Positions 1-6,579 of a stretch of DNA of 8,144 nt are shown piece after piece. Origin of the DNA: an uncultured Gemmatimonadota bacterium (lineage in GTDB: Bacteria > Gemmatimonadota > Gemmatimonadetes > Gemmatimonadales > Gemmatimonadaceae). Made by a program: the position numbers and the translations under genes. The notes under the pieces were generated by a model, which searched no databases, had not been told where the DNA came from, and saw only the letters and a program-made list of their open reading frames with translations. The stretch's first letter is position 1. Every line of letters begins with the position of its first letter. Location of the stretch: NCBI GenBank assembly GCA_903894655.1, contig CAITQY010000140.1, forward strand, positions 1 through 8,144, in the 5' to 3' direction.

Positions 1-1042
1 CGAAGTTGATCGCGGCCGAGATGTTGGTGTTCATGATGCCAGCGCTGTCGAACGTGAACGTGCCACTGTTCTCGCTCGCCGTCGCTGCGGTCGGACTCAT
101 GAAGTACGAAATCTTGATCTCGGAGCTCGACGGCATGCTGGCCGTGAACTGCACGGCTGGCGGCGGACCGCTGGAGACGCTGTAATCGGCCGGCGACGAG
201 AACTCGGTGCCCGACGCGCTGTACACCTTCACGTTGGCCGGCAGAATTTCGTAACCGGCTGATGGCGTGGGCAGCCCGATGTCCGACGGCGGGGAAATCG
301 CGTCGGTCTGGAAGTTCTCGATCACGCCCGAGGCGATCGGATCGATCTGCCAATCCCACGAGTTCGGGCCCGTCTTCCACATCTGGATCTTGATGTCGCG
401 CTTCGTGCCCTGAGAGTCGAACACGGCGATCTGTGATTCCGTCCACGACTTTTCGTTGATCGGCAGCGCGCGCACCAGCGGATCCTGGAAGTCCCCCTGG
501 AACGCCGGGGCGGACGCATTCAGGTTGCCGGCGAGCACCGCTTCGGTGGTCGGCTTGGCCGACACCTTCTGTCCGAACGGCAGACGGATGTCTTGGATGC
601 CGTCTTGCAGGACACCGTTGTCATACATGCGACCTTGCACGATGAAGCCGTTGGCCGGCGACACCATTTGCCCGTTTGCATCCACCTGGAAGTTGCCGGC
701 GCGCGTGTAGAAGCTCTGATTGCCCTTGCGCACCACAAAGAACGAGTCGCCCTGAATTGCGACGTCGGTGTTCAGGCCCGTCGATTCGAGGTTGCCCTGA
801 TTGAAAATCTGGTCGATCGAGCCGATCTGCATGCCGAGGCCGATCTGGACCGGGTTGATACCACCTTGATCTCCGGGCGGACGGCTCGCGCCCTGCAGCA
901 ACTGCGCGAACCCTTCCTTGAACGTGACGCGGCCAGCCTTGAAGGCCACTGTGTTCACGTTCGCAATGTTGTTACCGATCACGTCCATGCGCACTTGGTT
1001 GTTGCGCAGGCCGGAGACACCGGCAAAGAGAGAACGAAGCAT
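1..1042 (-). CDS. flgE: Flagellar hook protein FlgE (3' end outside window)
   Basis: This is the hook subunit, exported by the flagellar type III system and polymerised under the FlgD cap. The window holds 347 complete codons plus one base, and the reading frame is still open at position 1, so the C-terminus is missing. The N-terminus has the rod/hook/filament signature (residues 4-45): SLFAGVSGLRNNQ, then VIGNNIANVNTVAFK, as expected for the alpha-helical D0 region. Residues 93-137 give the conserved segment VAIQGDSFFVV, then YTRAGNFQVDANGQ. From about residue 165 the FlgE-specific D1/D2 beta domain begins (AVLAGNLNAS; WTESQIAVFDSQGTKRDI). This domain, together with the position directly after flgD, favours FlgE over the rod proteins FlgF and FlgG. 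The ATG start at 1042 is supported by GAGGA nine bases upstream. The family assignment is very secure. FlgE rather than a paralogue is likely but rests partly on context. Confidence 0.93.
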   Translation of the reverse strand, partial: MLRSLFAGVSGLRNNQVRMDVIGNNIANVNTVAFKAGRVTFKEGFAQLLQGASRPPGDQGGINPVQIGLGMQIGSIDQIFNQGNLESTGLNTDVAIQGDSFFVVRKGNQSFYTRAGNFQVDANGQMVSPANGFIVQGRMYDNGVLQDGIQDIRLPFGQKVSAKPTTEAVLAGNLNASAPAFQGDFQDPLVRALPINEKSWTESQIAVFDSQGTKRDIKIQMWKTGPNSWDWQIDPIASGVIENFQTDAISPPSDIGLPTPSAGYEILPANVKVYSASGTEFSSPADYSVSSGPPPAVQFTASMPSSSEIKISYFMSPTAATASENSGTFTFDSAGIMNTNISAAINF

Positions 1043-1051
1043 CTTTAAAAA

Positions 1052-1056
1052 TCCTC
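1052..1056 (-). promoter_or_regulatory. Ribosome binding site of flgE
   Basis: GAGGA on the minus strand, nine bases before the ATG at 1042. It lies in the 30-base flgD-flgE spacer (1043-1072), the longest non-coding stretch in the window. The spacer holds an AT-rich run (TTTTTAAA) between this site and the start codon, and no terminator hairpin or recognisable promoter, so flgE is probably read from the same transcript. Confidence 0.75.
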
Positions 1057-1072
1057 GTGGGTCAGGTCGCGA

Positions 1073-1885
1073 TCAGGCGCGCACTTGGGTGAGCTGCGAC
1101 ATCGGCACGCTGAGCGAATCGCCGATGATCAGGATGGGGTTGCCGCTTTCGTACCGCATGCCGGTAATCCGTCCGGCCGTGTATGTCTTCGCTGCTTGCC
1201 ACGGGCCGCCATCCGTTGCGACCTCGAACTTGTACGTGTACTTCCCAGGGGCGAGCGGTGGTGTCCACGCATAATCACCAAGCTCGAACGACATCTGCCC
1301 GCCCTTGACCTCGCCGACACTGGTGGTGCCGACAGTCTCGCCCTTGTCGTTGATCATGCTGATGCGGCCACTGCCCTTGATGGTGCCGCTGTCCACCACG
1401 ATCGTGCCGTTGCCGGCTTTGTCGACGAAGGTATTGTTGCCGGTGGTCACGCCGATCTTGCCGACGGTGCCCATCGCCATCTGTCCTTCAATGAGTTGTG
1501 CGAGTTCATCGGCTCGCCCGTTCTGCGTCGTCTCGAGCGCTTTAATCGCCTCGGCGGTGGCGCCAGCCGAGGCGACCTGTGCATCCATCGACTTGTTCAT
1601 CGTGATCAGCTGCTCGACGGTGGAGAACTGGGCGAGCTGCGCCGCCATGTCCTTGCCGTCCATCGGATTCAGGGGATCCTGATTTTTCAGCTGAGCGACG
1701 AGCATCTTGAGGAACTCGTCCTGGCCCATCGCACTCGTCTTTGCCAATCCACTCAGCTTCGTCGACGGTTCGGCGGCGCCGACTGGCGGTGTGGCCCCCG
1801 TCGGCGTATCGGACGTGGCATAACTCGGCTTGATCGTGTTCGGATCAAACGCGCTGGCGACGTTCCGCGTAGCGGTGATCATCAC
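1073..1885 (-). CDS. flgD: Flagellar hook assembly/capping protein FlgD
   Basis: FlgD is the scaffold cap that sits on the growing hook and guides FlgE polymerisation. It is exported and later replaced by hook-associated proteins. The protein is 270 residues. Residues 1-48 are a Thr/Pro/Ala-rich lead. Residues 52-93 are the FlgD N-terminal signature: MGQDEFLKMLVAQLKNQDPL, then NPMDGKDM and AQLAQFSTVEQL. Residues about 140-235 form a beta-rich Ig/FnIII-like pair (PPLAPGKYTYKFEVATDG is typical). The C-terminus GDSLSVPMSQLTQV matches the usual FlgD tail. The start region reads GTGATG. GTG at 1885 gives a four-base overlap with the fliK stop, while ATG at 1882 is seven bases after GGGA (1890-1893), so the protein may begin one residue later. 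Its place between fliK and flgE fits hook assembly. Confidence 0.95.
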   Translation of the reverse strand: MMITATRNVASAFDPNTIKPSYATSDTPTGATPPVGAAEPSTKLSGLAKTSAMGQDEFLKMLVAQLKNQDPLNPMDGKDMAAQLAQFSTVEQLITMNKSMDAQVASAGATAEAIKALETTQNGRADELAQLIEGQMAMGTVGKIGVTTGNNTFVDKAGNGTIVVDSGTIKGSGRISMINDKGETVGTTSVGEVKGGQMSFELGDYAWTPPLAPGKYTYKFEVATDGGPWQAAKTYTAGRITGMRYESGNPILIIGDSLSVPMSQLTQVRA

Positions 1886-4038
1886 TTGGTCCCGTTGAAG
1901 AGATTCTGCCAGCCGCGCTGATTCGCCTGTTCGCGCTGCTGCTCACGCGCCGCGTGCTCCTTCTGCTCGCGGCGAGCATCCTGCTGCTTATCCCAGTCGC
2001 GGCCCGTCGCGCGGTCGCGCTGGCTCTGGGACTGTGCGCCTTCCCCCGACGTCGTCTGCGTCGTGCCGTTGGTACGCAGCGCCTCGCGCTCGCTGCCAAC
2101 GCCGCTCCCGCGCGACGCGTCACTCGGCTCCGACTTCGCCGCGCCACTGATCTGCACGCGTTCGGCATCGAGGCCATGACGACCCAGCGACTCCTGCAGC
2201 TCGCCGGTACGCAGCTTCATCCGCTCGGCGCTCGACGCGTCGGTCGAGATGAACGTGTCTACGACGTTGCCGCGCAGATCGACGGTAATACGGTCCTGCG
2301 TACCATTCGCGTTCTCGACGTTGAGCGTCATGCGCGAGAGCGGACCGGCCGGCGCATCCGCGCGCATCGCCTGAATGTCCGACACCCGCTGCGCTTGCTC
2401 ACTGCCAAGAGCCTGGCCTGCGGGCGCGGACGTGGCCCGCTCGGTGCCGGTCGTTGGCGTACTACCCTGAGCGTTGCCGTGCATCGCACCAAAGCTCGAC
2501 GAATCGCTCGCCGTGTCTTGCTTGGCGTGGCCGAGCTTTCGTTCGTCGTTGACCGGATGTCCGCTTTCATCACGGGTGCCACGTCCGAACGCGTTGCCAT
2601 CTTGTTCGCCGTTGGCGCCCGTGTTCGCGTTGGCCTGAGCGACATATGCCGCCGCCTCTTGGCCGAGTGCCGCCGGCGCGGCGTTCGCATCGGCCACGCG
2701 GGCCACCTGCGCGACACCGGCCACAGCCGCGACCTGCGCCACGCCCGACGGTGCGGCGTTGGCCAGAGCCCGCCCGCCGTGGTTTTCGAGCTCGAGATGG
2801 CCAGGATCCTTCATGCCGAGCGTGCGAAGCCCTTCTTCCCTCGCGATGCGCTGCAGACGGGCGAATCCCTGTGCATTCTCCCACGATCCATCGACGATGA
2901 CGTCGACCGCATCACCGCGAGTGTGCGCGGAATCGCGTGTCCACGTGACGATCGCACCGGGACGAGTGCGTCCCTGCTCGAAGAGTTGGTTCTGACGTTC
3001 CTGCGAACGGGCCGTTTCGACGATTGAGACGTCGTGGCCGTACTCGCCCTTCATGCGATCAATCACGCGCTGGACCCGCGAGCGGAGCTCCGGAGCGACA
3101 CCGTCGAGATCTTTGACCGGTGTGGTCGGATCGGTCCTCGATACCGCTGCGGCCGCTGCCAACGCCGAGGCGCTGGCCGATGCGGCGGCGGTTGCGGCGG
3201 CGTTTGTGGCGGCCATTGCTGCGGCGTCCGCAATTTCGGCCCCGGCTGGCGTACCGGCCTTCGCCAGCAGGGCGTCCAGTGCCGCGCGCGCGTCGGCGCC
3301 ACGGACATCACCAACGGCCATCAACTGCTCGAGCGACGCACCGCGCTTGGTGGCGATGCGCGAGAGGACCGCAAGCGCGTGGCGGTCGCCTTCGATCTCG
3401 CCTTGGCCACCGAGCTGCGCGCTTCGCTGCGTGCTGCGCTGCGCGCTGATCTGCAGCGCAGCGCGCGAAATGCCGAGCAGGCCATTCGTGCCGCCATTCG
3501 TACCGCGATTCTTGGCGTACGTGGGCAGGTCGATGATGTCGTCCAACGACGATTCGGTCGGGGTGTTGTCGATCGACGTAGTCAAGATGCCATAGCGCAA
3601 TGCTTCACTCACTTCCTGCGCGGCGCGCTGGGCCTCGTGGTCGTGCGAGCCATGCTGCAGGGCCGTGCGTAGTCCCTGTTCGCCCGCAAATGCATGGTCG
3701 CCCGTACGGGTCTCGCCGGTGGATTCGTTGGCGGTCTGCTCGCCAACCGTTTCGCCAGCCGCCTCGCCGAGCAGCTTGTCTATGAGTGACGCGCCCTCGG
3801 CCGGCAGCTGCTGCATCACATCGGAGCGCACGCGCGAGCCGGCGCCTGAGATGAGCGCGAGCAGGGTAGAGAATTCGGCCCGTGACACGCTGCGCTTCTG
3901 TTCGGTCTCGGTCGTCGCATCCGTCTCGGTGTGGTCGCCATCAGGGCGTGTGGTGCGCTCGATGGCTCGCTCGGCGGTCCGTTCGGCCACGCGTTCCGGC
4001 CGCGGTACGGCCGTCGTTACCACCTTCGTGACGTTCAC
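1882..4038 (-). CDS. fliK: Flagellar hook-length control protein FliK with embedded M15-type peptidase domain
   Basis: FliK is an exported ruler that measures the hook and switches the export gate to late substrates. This one is 718 residues, much longer than Salmonella FliK (about 400). Visible layout: residues 1-50 are charged low complexity with ER repeats; 51-95 are helical (RAEFSTLLALISGAG); 180-260 are Gln/Ser/Ala-rich; 266-300 are an Ala-rich linker; 312-420 are an M15 peptidase domain with QGRTRPG, SAHTRGDAVD and DPGHLE; 424-475 are a second Ala-rich linker; 566-632 are the C-terminal Flg_hook-like domain (SRMTLNVE; ITVDLRGNVVDTF; LGRHGLDAERVQI); 645-710 are a Gln/Arg-rich charged tail. 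The GTG start is supported by GGAGG six bases upstream and overlaps the preceding stop by four bases (GTGA). The FliK identity rests on the C-terminal domain and on the fliJ/flgD context; there is no frameshift between the parts. Confidence 0.9.
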   Translation of the reverse strand: MNVTKVVTTAVPRPERVAERTAERAIERTTRPDGDHTETDATTETEQKRSVSRAEFSTLLALISGAGSRVRSDVMQQLPAEGASLIDKLLGEAAGETVGEQTANESTGETRTGDHAFAGEQGLRTALQHGSHDHEAQRAAQEVSEALRYGILTTSIDNTPTESSLDDIIDLPTYAKNRGTNGGTNGLLGISRAALQISAQRSTQRSAQLGGQGEIEGDRHALAVLSRIATKRGASLEQLMAVGDVRGADARAALDALLAKAGTPAGAEIADAAAMAATNAAATAAASASASALAAAAAVSRTDPTTPVKDLDGVAPELRSRVQRVIDRMKGEYGHDVSIVETARSQERQNQLFEQGRTRPGAIVTWTRDSAHTRGDAVDVIVDGSWENAQGFARLQRIAREEGLRTLGMKDPGHLELENHGGRALANAAPSGVAQVAAVAGVAQVARVADANAAPAALGQEAAAYVAQANANTGANGEQDGNAFGRGTRDESGHPVNDERKLGHAKQDTASDSSSFGAMHGNAQGSTPTTGTERATSAPAGQALGSEQAQRVSDIQAMRADAPAGPLSRMTLNVENANGTQDRITVDLRGNVVDTFISTDASSAERMKLRTGELQESLGRHGLDAERVQISGAAKSEPSDASRGSGVGSEREALRTNGTTQTTSGEGAQSQSQRDRATGRDWDKQQDARREQKEHAAREQQREQANQRGWQNLFNGTK
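2143..2343 (-). other. Flg_hook-like C-terminal domain of FliK
   Basis: Residues about 566-632 of FliK. The pattern is LxRMTLxVE, then DRITVDLRGNVVDTFIST, then an amphipathic helix (RMKLRTGELQESL), then GLDAERVQISG. It follows the strand-strand-helix-strand pattern of the FliK C-terminal domain that contacts FlhB and triggers the export specificity switch. Its presence makes this ORF a genuine FliK rather than a stray peptidase gene. Confidence 0.75.
2614..2769 (-). other. Ala/Val-rich linker after the M15 domain of FliK
   Basis: Residues about 424-475, with an imperfect internal repeat (GVAQVAAVA followed by GVAQVARVA) and many Ala, Asn and Gln residues. With the Ala-rich stretch at 3139-3243 (residues 266-300) it brackets the peptidase domain, as expected for a self-contained module placed between flexible segments. 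Confidence 0.6.
2779..3105 (-). other. M15-family zinc peptidase domain inside FliK
   Basis: Residues about 312-420 of FliK. The module starts with a helix (APELRSRVQRVIDRM), then IVETARSQERQNQLF and EQGRTRPGAIVT, which resemble the substrate-side region of phage L-Ala-D-Glu endopeptidases and VanY-like enzymes. The signature SAHTRGDAVD gives the ligands H372 and D379 with the family spacing of seven residues. DPGHLE gives the catalytic acid D411 and the ligand H414 in the D/E-x-x-H arrangement known from VanX and Ply500. In DNA the four codons lie at 2923-2925, 2902-2904, 2806-2808 and 2797-2799. Known family members cut peptidoglycan stem peptides. Activity here is inferred from the intact motif. 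The exact bond cut cannot be told from sequence. Confidence 0.87.
3139..3243 (-). other. Ala-rich linker before the M15 domain of FliK
   Basis: Residues about 266-300, almost entirely Ala with Ser, Thr, Asp and Met. The DNA is a run of GCN codons. It probably forms a flexible or helical spacer between the N-terminal ruler part and the peptidase module. Confidence 0.6.
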
Positions 4039-4703
4039 AGCGCGCCTCCGGGTGCCTTGCTGCCACCCTTCGTAATGGCCGCGGCCCGCGTGGCCGTCAT
4101 CGACGTGAGGATGGCGGCGGCCTGGCGGTCGCTCATCATGCCGAGGATCGTGCGAACATCGCCGTCGGTCATCTGGTCGAGTACCTTCGCAGCATCTTTC
4201 GCCGCCATCGCGGAGAAAATCTTGGCGAGGCGCTGCTCGGGGAGCGCCGTGTTGAGGGCGGCGTCACGCGCAGCTTTCACCACCGTGGCGGCCGACGTGG
4301 CGTGCGTATCGACGGCGTTCCCCGGGGCCGGCTTCTCCGGCACCGCCTTCAGGTTGCGGCGTGCGGCGTCGAGCACACGAATGCTGTCGGCCGGTGTCAT
4401 CGGCGGTGCCGCTTCGTGCGTGCCCGGCAAGTCCATGCCATGCGCCGCGCCGTTGGCCGCGACGCTGTCGTGGGCCAGGGCGTCGTCAGGCGAGGCTTCG
4501 GCGTGCGTCGAATCCGTATGCGTTGAATCCGCATGCGTCGAATCGGCGTGCGTCGAATCCGCCGGCGGATGTGCCTTCAGGCTGTCGGCCACGTGCGTCG
4601 AATCGGCCGTGTACTTGGCCGATGTCTTCATGTACGAATACCCCGTGCCGCCACCAAGGCCGGCCAGGATTCCAATCACGATCGGGATGATCAGCTGCTT
4701 CAT
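4035..4703 (-). CDS. MotE/YlxF/FlbB-like flagellar membrane protein with MgtE_N-like domain
   Basis: A 222-residue accessory flagellar protein. Residues 4-22 form an N-terminal membrane anchor (LIIPIVIGILAGLGGGTGY), so the rest is probably periplasmic. Residues 33-67 are low complexity with ADSTH/TDSTH repeats, followed by an acidic, His- and Ala-containing stalk. Residues 154-205 resemble the MgtE intracellular N-domain fold: LPEQRLAKIFSAMAAKDAAK, then QMTDGDVRTILGMM and RQAAAILTSM. The same anchor plus MgtE_N layout occurs in MotE of rhizobia, FlbB of Borrelia (a collar/stator-linked protein) and YlxF of Bacillus, and ylxF also sits between fliJ and fliK. It is often mislabelled as a magnesium transporter, but it lacks the transporter membrane domain. 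ATG overlaps the fliJ stop by four bases (ATGA). No clear Shine-Dalgarno is seen, so translation is probably coupled. The exact role is inferred. Confidence 0.8.
   Translation of the reverse strand: MKQLIIPIVIGILAGLGGGTGYSYMKTSAKYTADSTHVADSLKAHPPADSTHADSTHADSTHTDSTHAEASPDDALAHDSVAANGAAHGMDLPGTHEAAPPMTPADSIRVLDAARRNLKAVPEKPAPGNAVDTHATSAATVVKAARDAALNTALPEQRLAKIFSAMAAKDAAKVLDQMTDGDVRTILGMMSDRQAAAILTSMTATRAAAITKGGSKAPGGAL
4045..4049 (-). promoter_or_regulatory. Ribosome binding site of fliK
   Basis: GGAGG on the minus strand, six bases before the GTG at 4038 and inside the 3' end of the MotE-like gene. It is the strongest Shine-Dalgarno in the window and it settles the GTG start of fliK. Confidence 0.8.
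4501..4605 (-). repeat. 15-bp tandem repeat encoding ADSTH units
   Basis: Positions 4501-4560 are four adjacent 15-bp units (plus-strand consensus gcgtgcgtcgaatcc) differing at only a few bases. A separated fifth copy lies at 4591-4605. On the minus strand they encode ADSTH, ADSTH, ADSTH and TDSTH, plus the outlying ADSTH, in the stalk of the MotE-like protein. The unit is a multiple of three, so copy-number change would lengthen or shorten the stalk without shifting the frame. Confidence 0.9.
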
Positions 4704-5200
4704 GAGTGCGAACCATCAATGGGGGTGTTGCTGCTCGCGGCGTTATCCGCGGCATTCAGCCCTGTTTTACGCGTAAACTGTGCCAGCGCGATCTCGTCCA
4801 TGGCCACCCGATCCTTGTGGGCACTTTCGGCGCGCCAAGTGTCGGCGTGGCGGGACTTTAGGCGATCGAGCACGCGTCGGTCGCGAGCCGCTTCATCCAG
4901 CAGGGCCTGCGCTTTCTGCACGTCGCCATCGGCAAGCTTTGCCGCATCAGCGGCCAAAAGCACCCGTTCGTCGAGCGATGCGAGCACGAATCCGAGCTGA
5001 TGGAGATGCCCGATACGCGGACCGTTGTTCGCGGTCGTCGACATCTGCTGCTTGCTGTGATCGCGCAGCTTCGCGATGTCGTCCTTCGCACGATGCGCCA
5101 CTTCGGCACTTTCGCGTGCGCCGGCCAGCGCGCGTGCCTTCGCCTGCTCGTGCTGCTCGCGCAATTCGAGGATGCGTTGCAACCGGAACTTGAAGCTCAC
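4700..5200 (-). CDS. fliJ: Flagellar export protein FliJ
   Basis: FliJ is the coiled-coil stalk of the export ATPase. It inserts in the FliI hexamer, contacts FlhA, and escorts export chaperones. The 166-residue protein starts with the family pattern FKFRLQRILELREQHEQAKA and is helical and charged almost throughout, with heptad-like Leu/Ala spacing. Near the end it has RRVLDRLKSRHADTWRAE and then the acidic MDEIALAQFTRK, matching the usual FliJ C-terminal helix. The last 15 or so residues are a disordered polar tail. GTG start at 5200, GGAG six bases upstream, and a four-base GTGA overlap with the fliI stop. FliJ diverges strongly in sequence, so the call rests on the N-terminal motif, the helical composition and the position directly after fliI. 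Confidence 0.92.
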   Translation of the reverse strand: MSFKFRLQRILELREQHEQAKARALAGARESAEVAHRAKDDIAKLRDHSKQQMSTTANNGPRIGHLHQLGFVLASLDERVLLAADAAKLADGDVQKAQALLDEAARDRRVLDRLKSRHADTWRAESAHKDRVAMDEIALAQFTRKTGLNAADNAASSNTPIDGSHS

Positions 5201-6579
5201 GGACGTCTCCGCACCGACGACTCGATGGCCTCGGCGATCTGGGCGAGCCCGCTGTACGTGTCGCCGTAGGGCGTGGCCTCGTCGGGGCGCTGCTGCAGGA
5301 ACTCGAGCACGCGCTGCCGATAGATGATGGCGGCATCCACGTACGGGTCGCTCCCCTTCTGATAGGCGCCGACCATGATCAGGTCTTCTTTCTCGCGATA
5401 CGCCGCTTCGAGCCGCAGCATCGCGCTACCGGCGCGACGCTGGACCTCATTGGTGATCGCGTCTTTCACGCGACTCTTCGAGTCGAGCACATCGATGGCG
5501 GGGAAGTGATTCTGCGCCGCAAGGCGACGCGTGAGCACGATGTGGCCGTCGAGAATCGAGCGCGAGGCGTCGGCCACCGGCTCGTTGAAGTCGTCACCGT
5601 CCACCAGCACGGTGTAGATGCCGGTGATCCCGCCGGTGGTGGAATTGCCCGCGCGCTCGAGTAAGCGCGGAAGATTGGCGAACACCGAGGGCGGATAGCC
5701 CTTGGTGGTGGGGGGTTCGCCGGTGGCGAGGCCGATTTCACGCCAGGCCATCGCCACGCGCGTGACCGAGTCGACCATGAGCAACACCTGCTTGCCTTGA
5801 TCGCGGAAATATTCGGCGATCGCCGTGGCCACGAGGGCACCGCGGGCGCGCACGAGCGCGGCTTGATCGCCGGTGGCGACGATCACGACGGAGCGGGCGA
5901 GACCTTCCTCACCGAGCGAGTTCTCGATGAACTCGCGCACTTCACGACCGCGCTCACCAAGCAGCGCGATCACGTTCACATCAGCCTGTGCGTTGCGCGC
6001 AATCATGCCGAGCATGGTCGACTTGCCGACGCCGGAACCGGCGAAGATGCCGCCACGCTGGCCGCGGCCGATTGTAAGCAGCCCATCGATCGCGCGCACC
6101 CCCGTTTCCAGCGGACGGTCGATCGTGTCGCGCGTGAGGGGATTCGGCGGTTCGGCCGAGAGCGGGACGCGCTCCACGGTGTCGAGCTTGCCCTTACCGT
6201 CGATCGGATGACCGAGGCCATTCAGCACGCGCCCCAGCAGTCCGGGGCCGACATCCACACCGAAGGTGCGCCCGAGCGGCTGAACACTGGCACCAGCGTG
6301 CAGGCCATCGAGTTCACCGAGCGGCATGAGCAACACGCTGCGCTCGTTGAACCCCACCACCTCGGCCAGCACCGAACGATCGCGGGAATGGCTGGTAATG
6401 CGGCACAGTGAGCCGAGTCCCACATCGATGCCCGTGGCTTCCACCACGAGCCCGACCACGCGCGGGACGCGGCCGTATGAGCCGAAGCGCTCACTGTGGG
6501 CGAGCCGGTCGGCCATGGCGTCGAGCAGGTTGGTGTATCCGTCGTCGAACAGCGTCGTGGCGCGCGTCGGCACCATCAC
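5197..6579 (-). CDS. fliI: Flagellar export ATPase FliI
   Basis: FliI is the hexameric ATPase of the flagellar type III export apparatus, related to F1 beta, working with FliH and FliJ at the inner face of the export gate. The 460-residue length is normal. Residues 35-105 are the N-terminal beta-barrel. The Walker A motif GSGVGKST is at 181-188 (DNA 6016-6039). LLGERGREVREF at 207-217 carries the catalytic-region Glu. Walker B LLMVD is at 266-270. PPSVFANLPRLLERAG at 296-311 and the ATPase alpha/beta signature PAIDVLDSKS at 360-369 are both intact. The C-terminal helical domain ends at VRRRP. The start reads GTGATG: GTG at 6579 (GGAG seven bases upstream, GTGA overlap with the fliH stop) or ATG one codon later at 6576. 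All ATPase motifs look functional. Confidence 0.97.
   Translation of the reverse strand: MMVPTRATTLFDDGYTNLLDAMADRLAHSERFGSYGRVPRVVGLVVEATGIDVGLGSLCRITSHSRDRSVLAEVVGFNERSVLLMPLGELDGLHAGASVQPLGRTFGVDVGPGLLGRVLNGLGHPIDGKGKLDTVERVPLSAEPPNPLTRDTIDRPLETGVRAIDGLLTIGRGQRGGIFAGSGVGKSTMLGMIARNAQADVNVIALLGERGREVREFIENSLGEEGLARSVVIVATGDQAALVRARGALVATAIAEYFRDQGKQVLLMVDSVTRVAMAWREIGLATGEPPTTKGYPPSVFANLPRLLERAGNSTTGGITGIYTVLVDGDDFNEPVADASRSILDGHIVLTRRLAAQNHFPAIDVLDSKSRVKDAITNEVQRRAGSAMLRLEAAYREKEDLIMVGAYQKGSDPYVDAAIIYRQRVLEFLQQRPDEATPYGDTYSGLAQIAEAIESSVRRRP

Noticed and set aside
1085..1921. A 278-residue plus-strand ORF opposite flgD
   Set aside because: It lies antisense to a well-supported flgD, its protein is Arg/Leu/His-rich without a recognisable motif, and long antisense frames are common in GC-rich DNA.
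1954..3027. A 357-residue plus-strand ORF opposite the 3' half of fliK
   Set aside because: Arg-rich composition typical of a reverse-strand shadow, no family motif, and it overlaps the peptidase and Flg_hook-like coding regions.
3433..3462. A perfect 10-bp inverted repeat with a 10-base loop (gctgcgctgc and gcagcgcagc)
   Set aside because: It lies inside fliK in a Gln/Arg/Ser/Ala repeat-coding stretch and is not followed by a T-run; most likely a by-product of repeated codons rather than a terminator or regulatory hairpin.
4035..4703. MgtE magnesium transporter
   Set aside because: Only the small MgtE_N-like segment is present with one N-terminal anchor; the CBS domains and the multi-helix transport domain are missing, and the context is flagellar.
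3931..4776. A 281-residue plus-strand ORF opposite the MotE-like gene, with CVES repeats
   Set aside because: The repeats are only the antisense reading of the ADSTH tandem repeat; no start context or family similarity.
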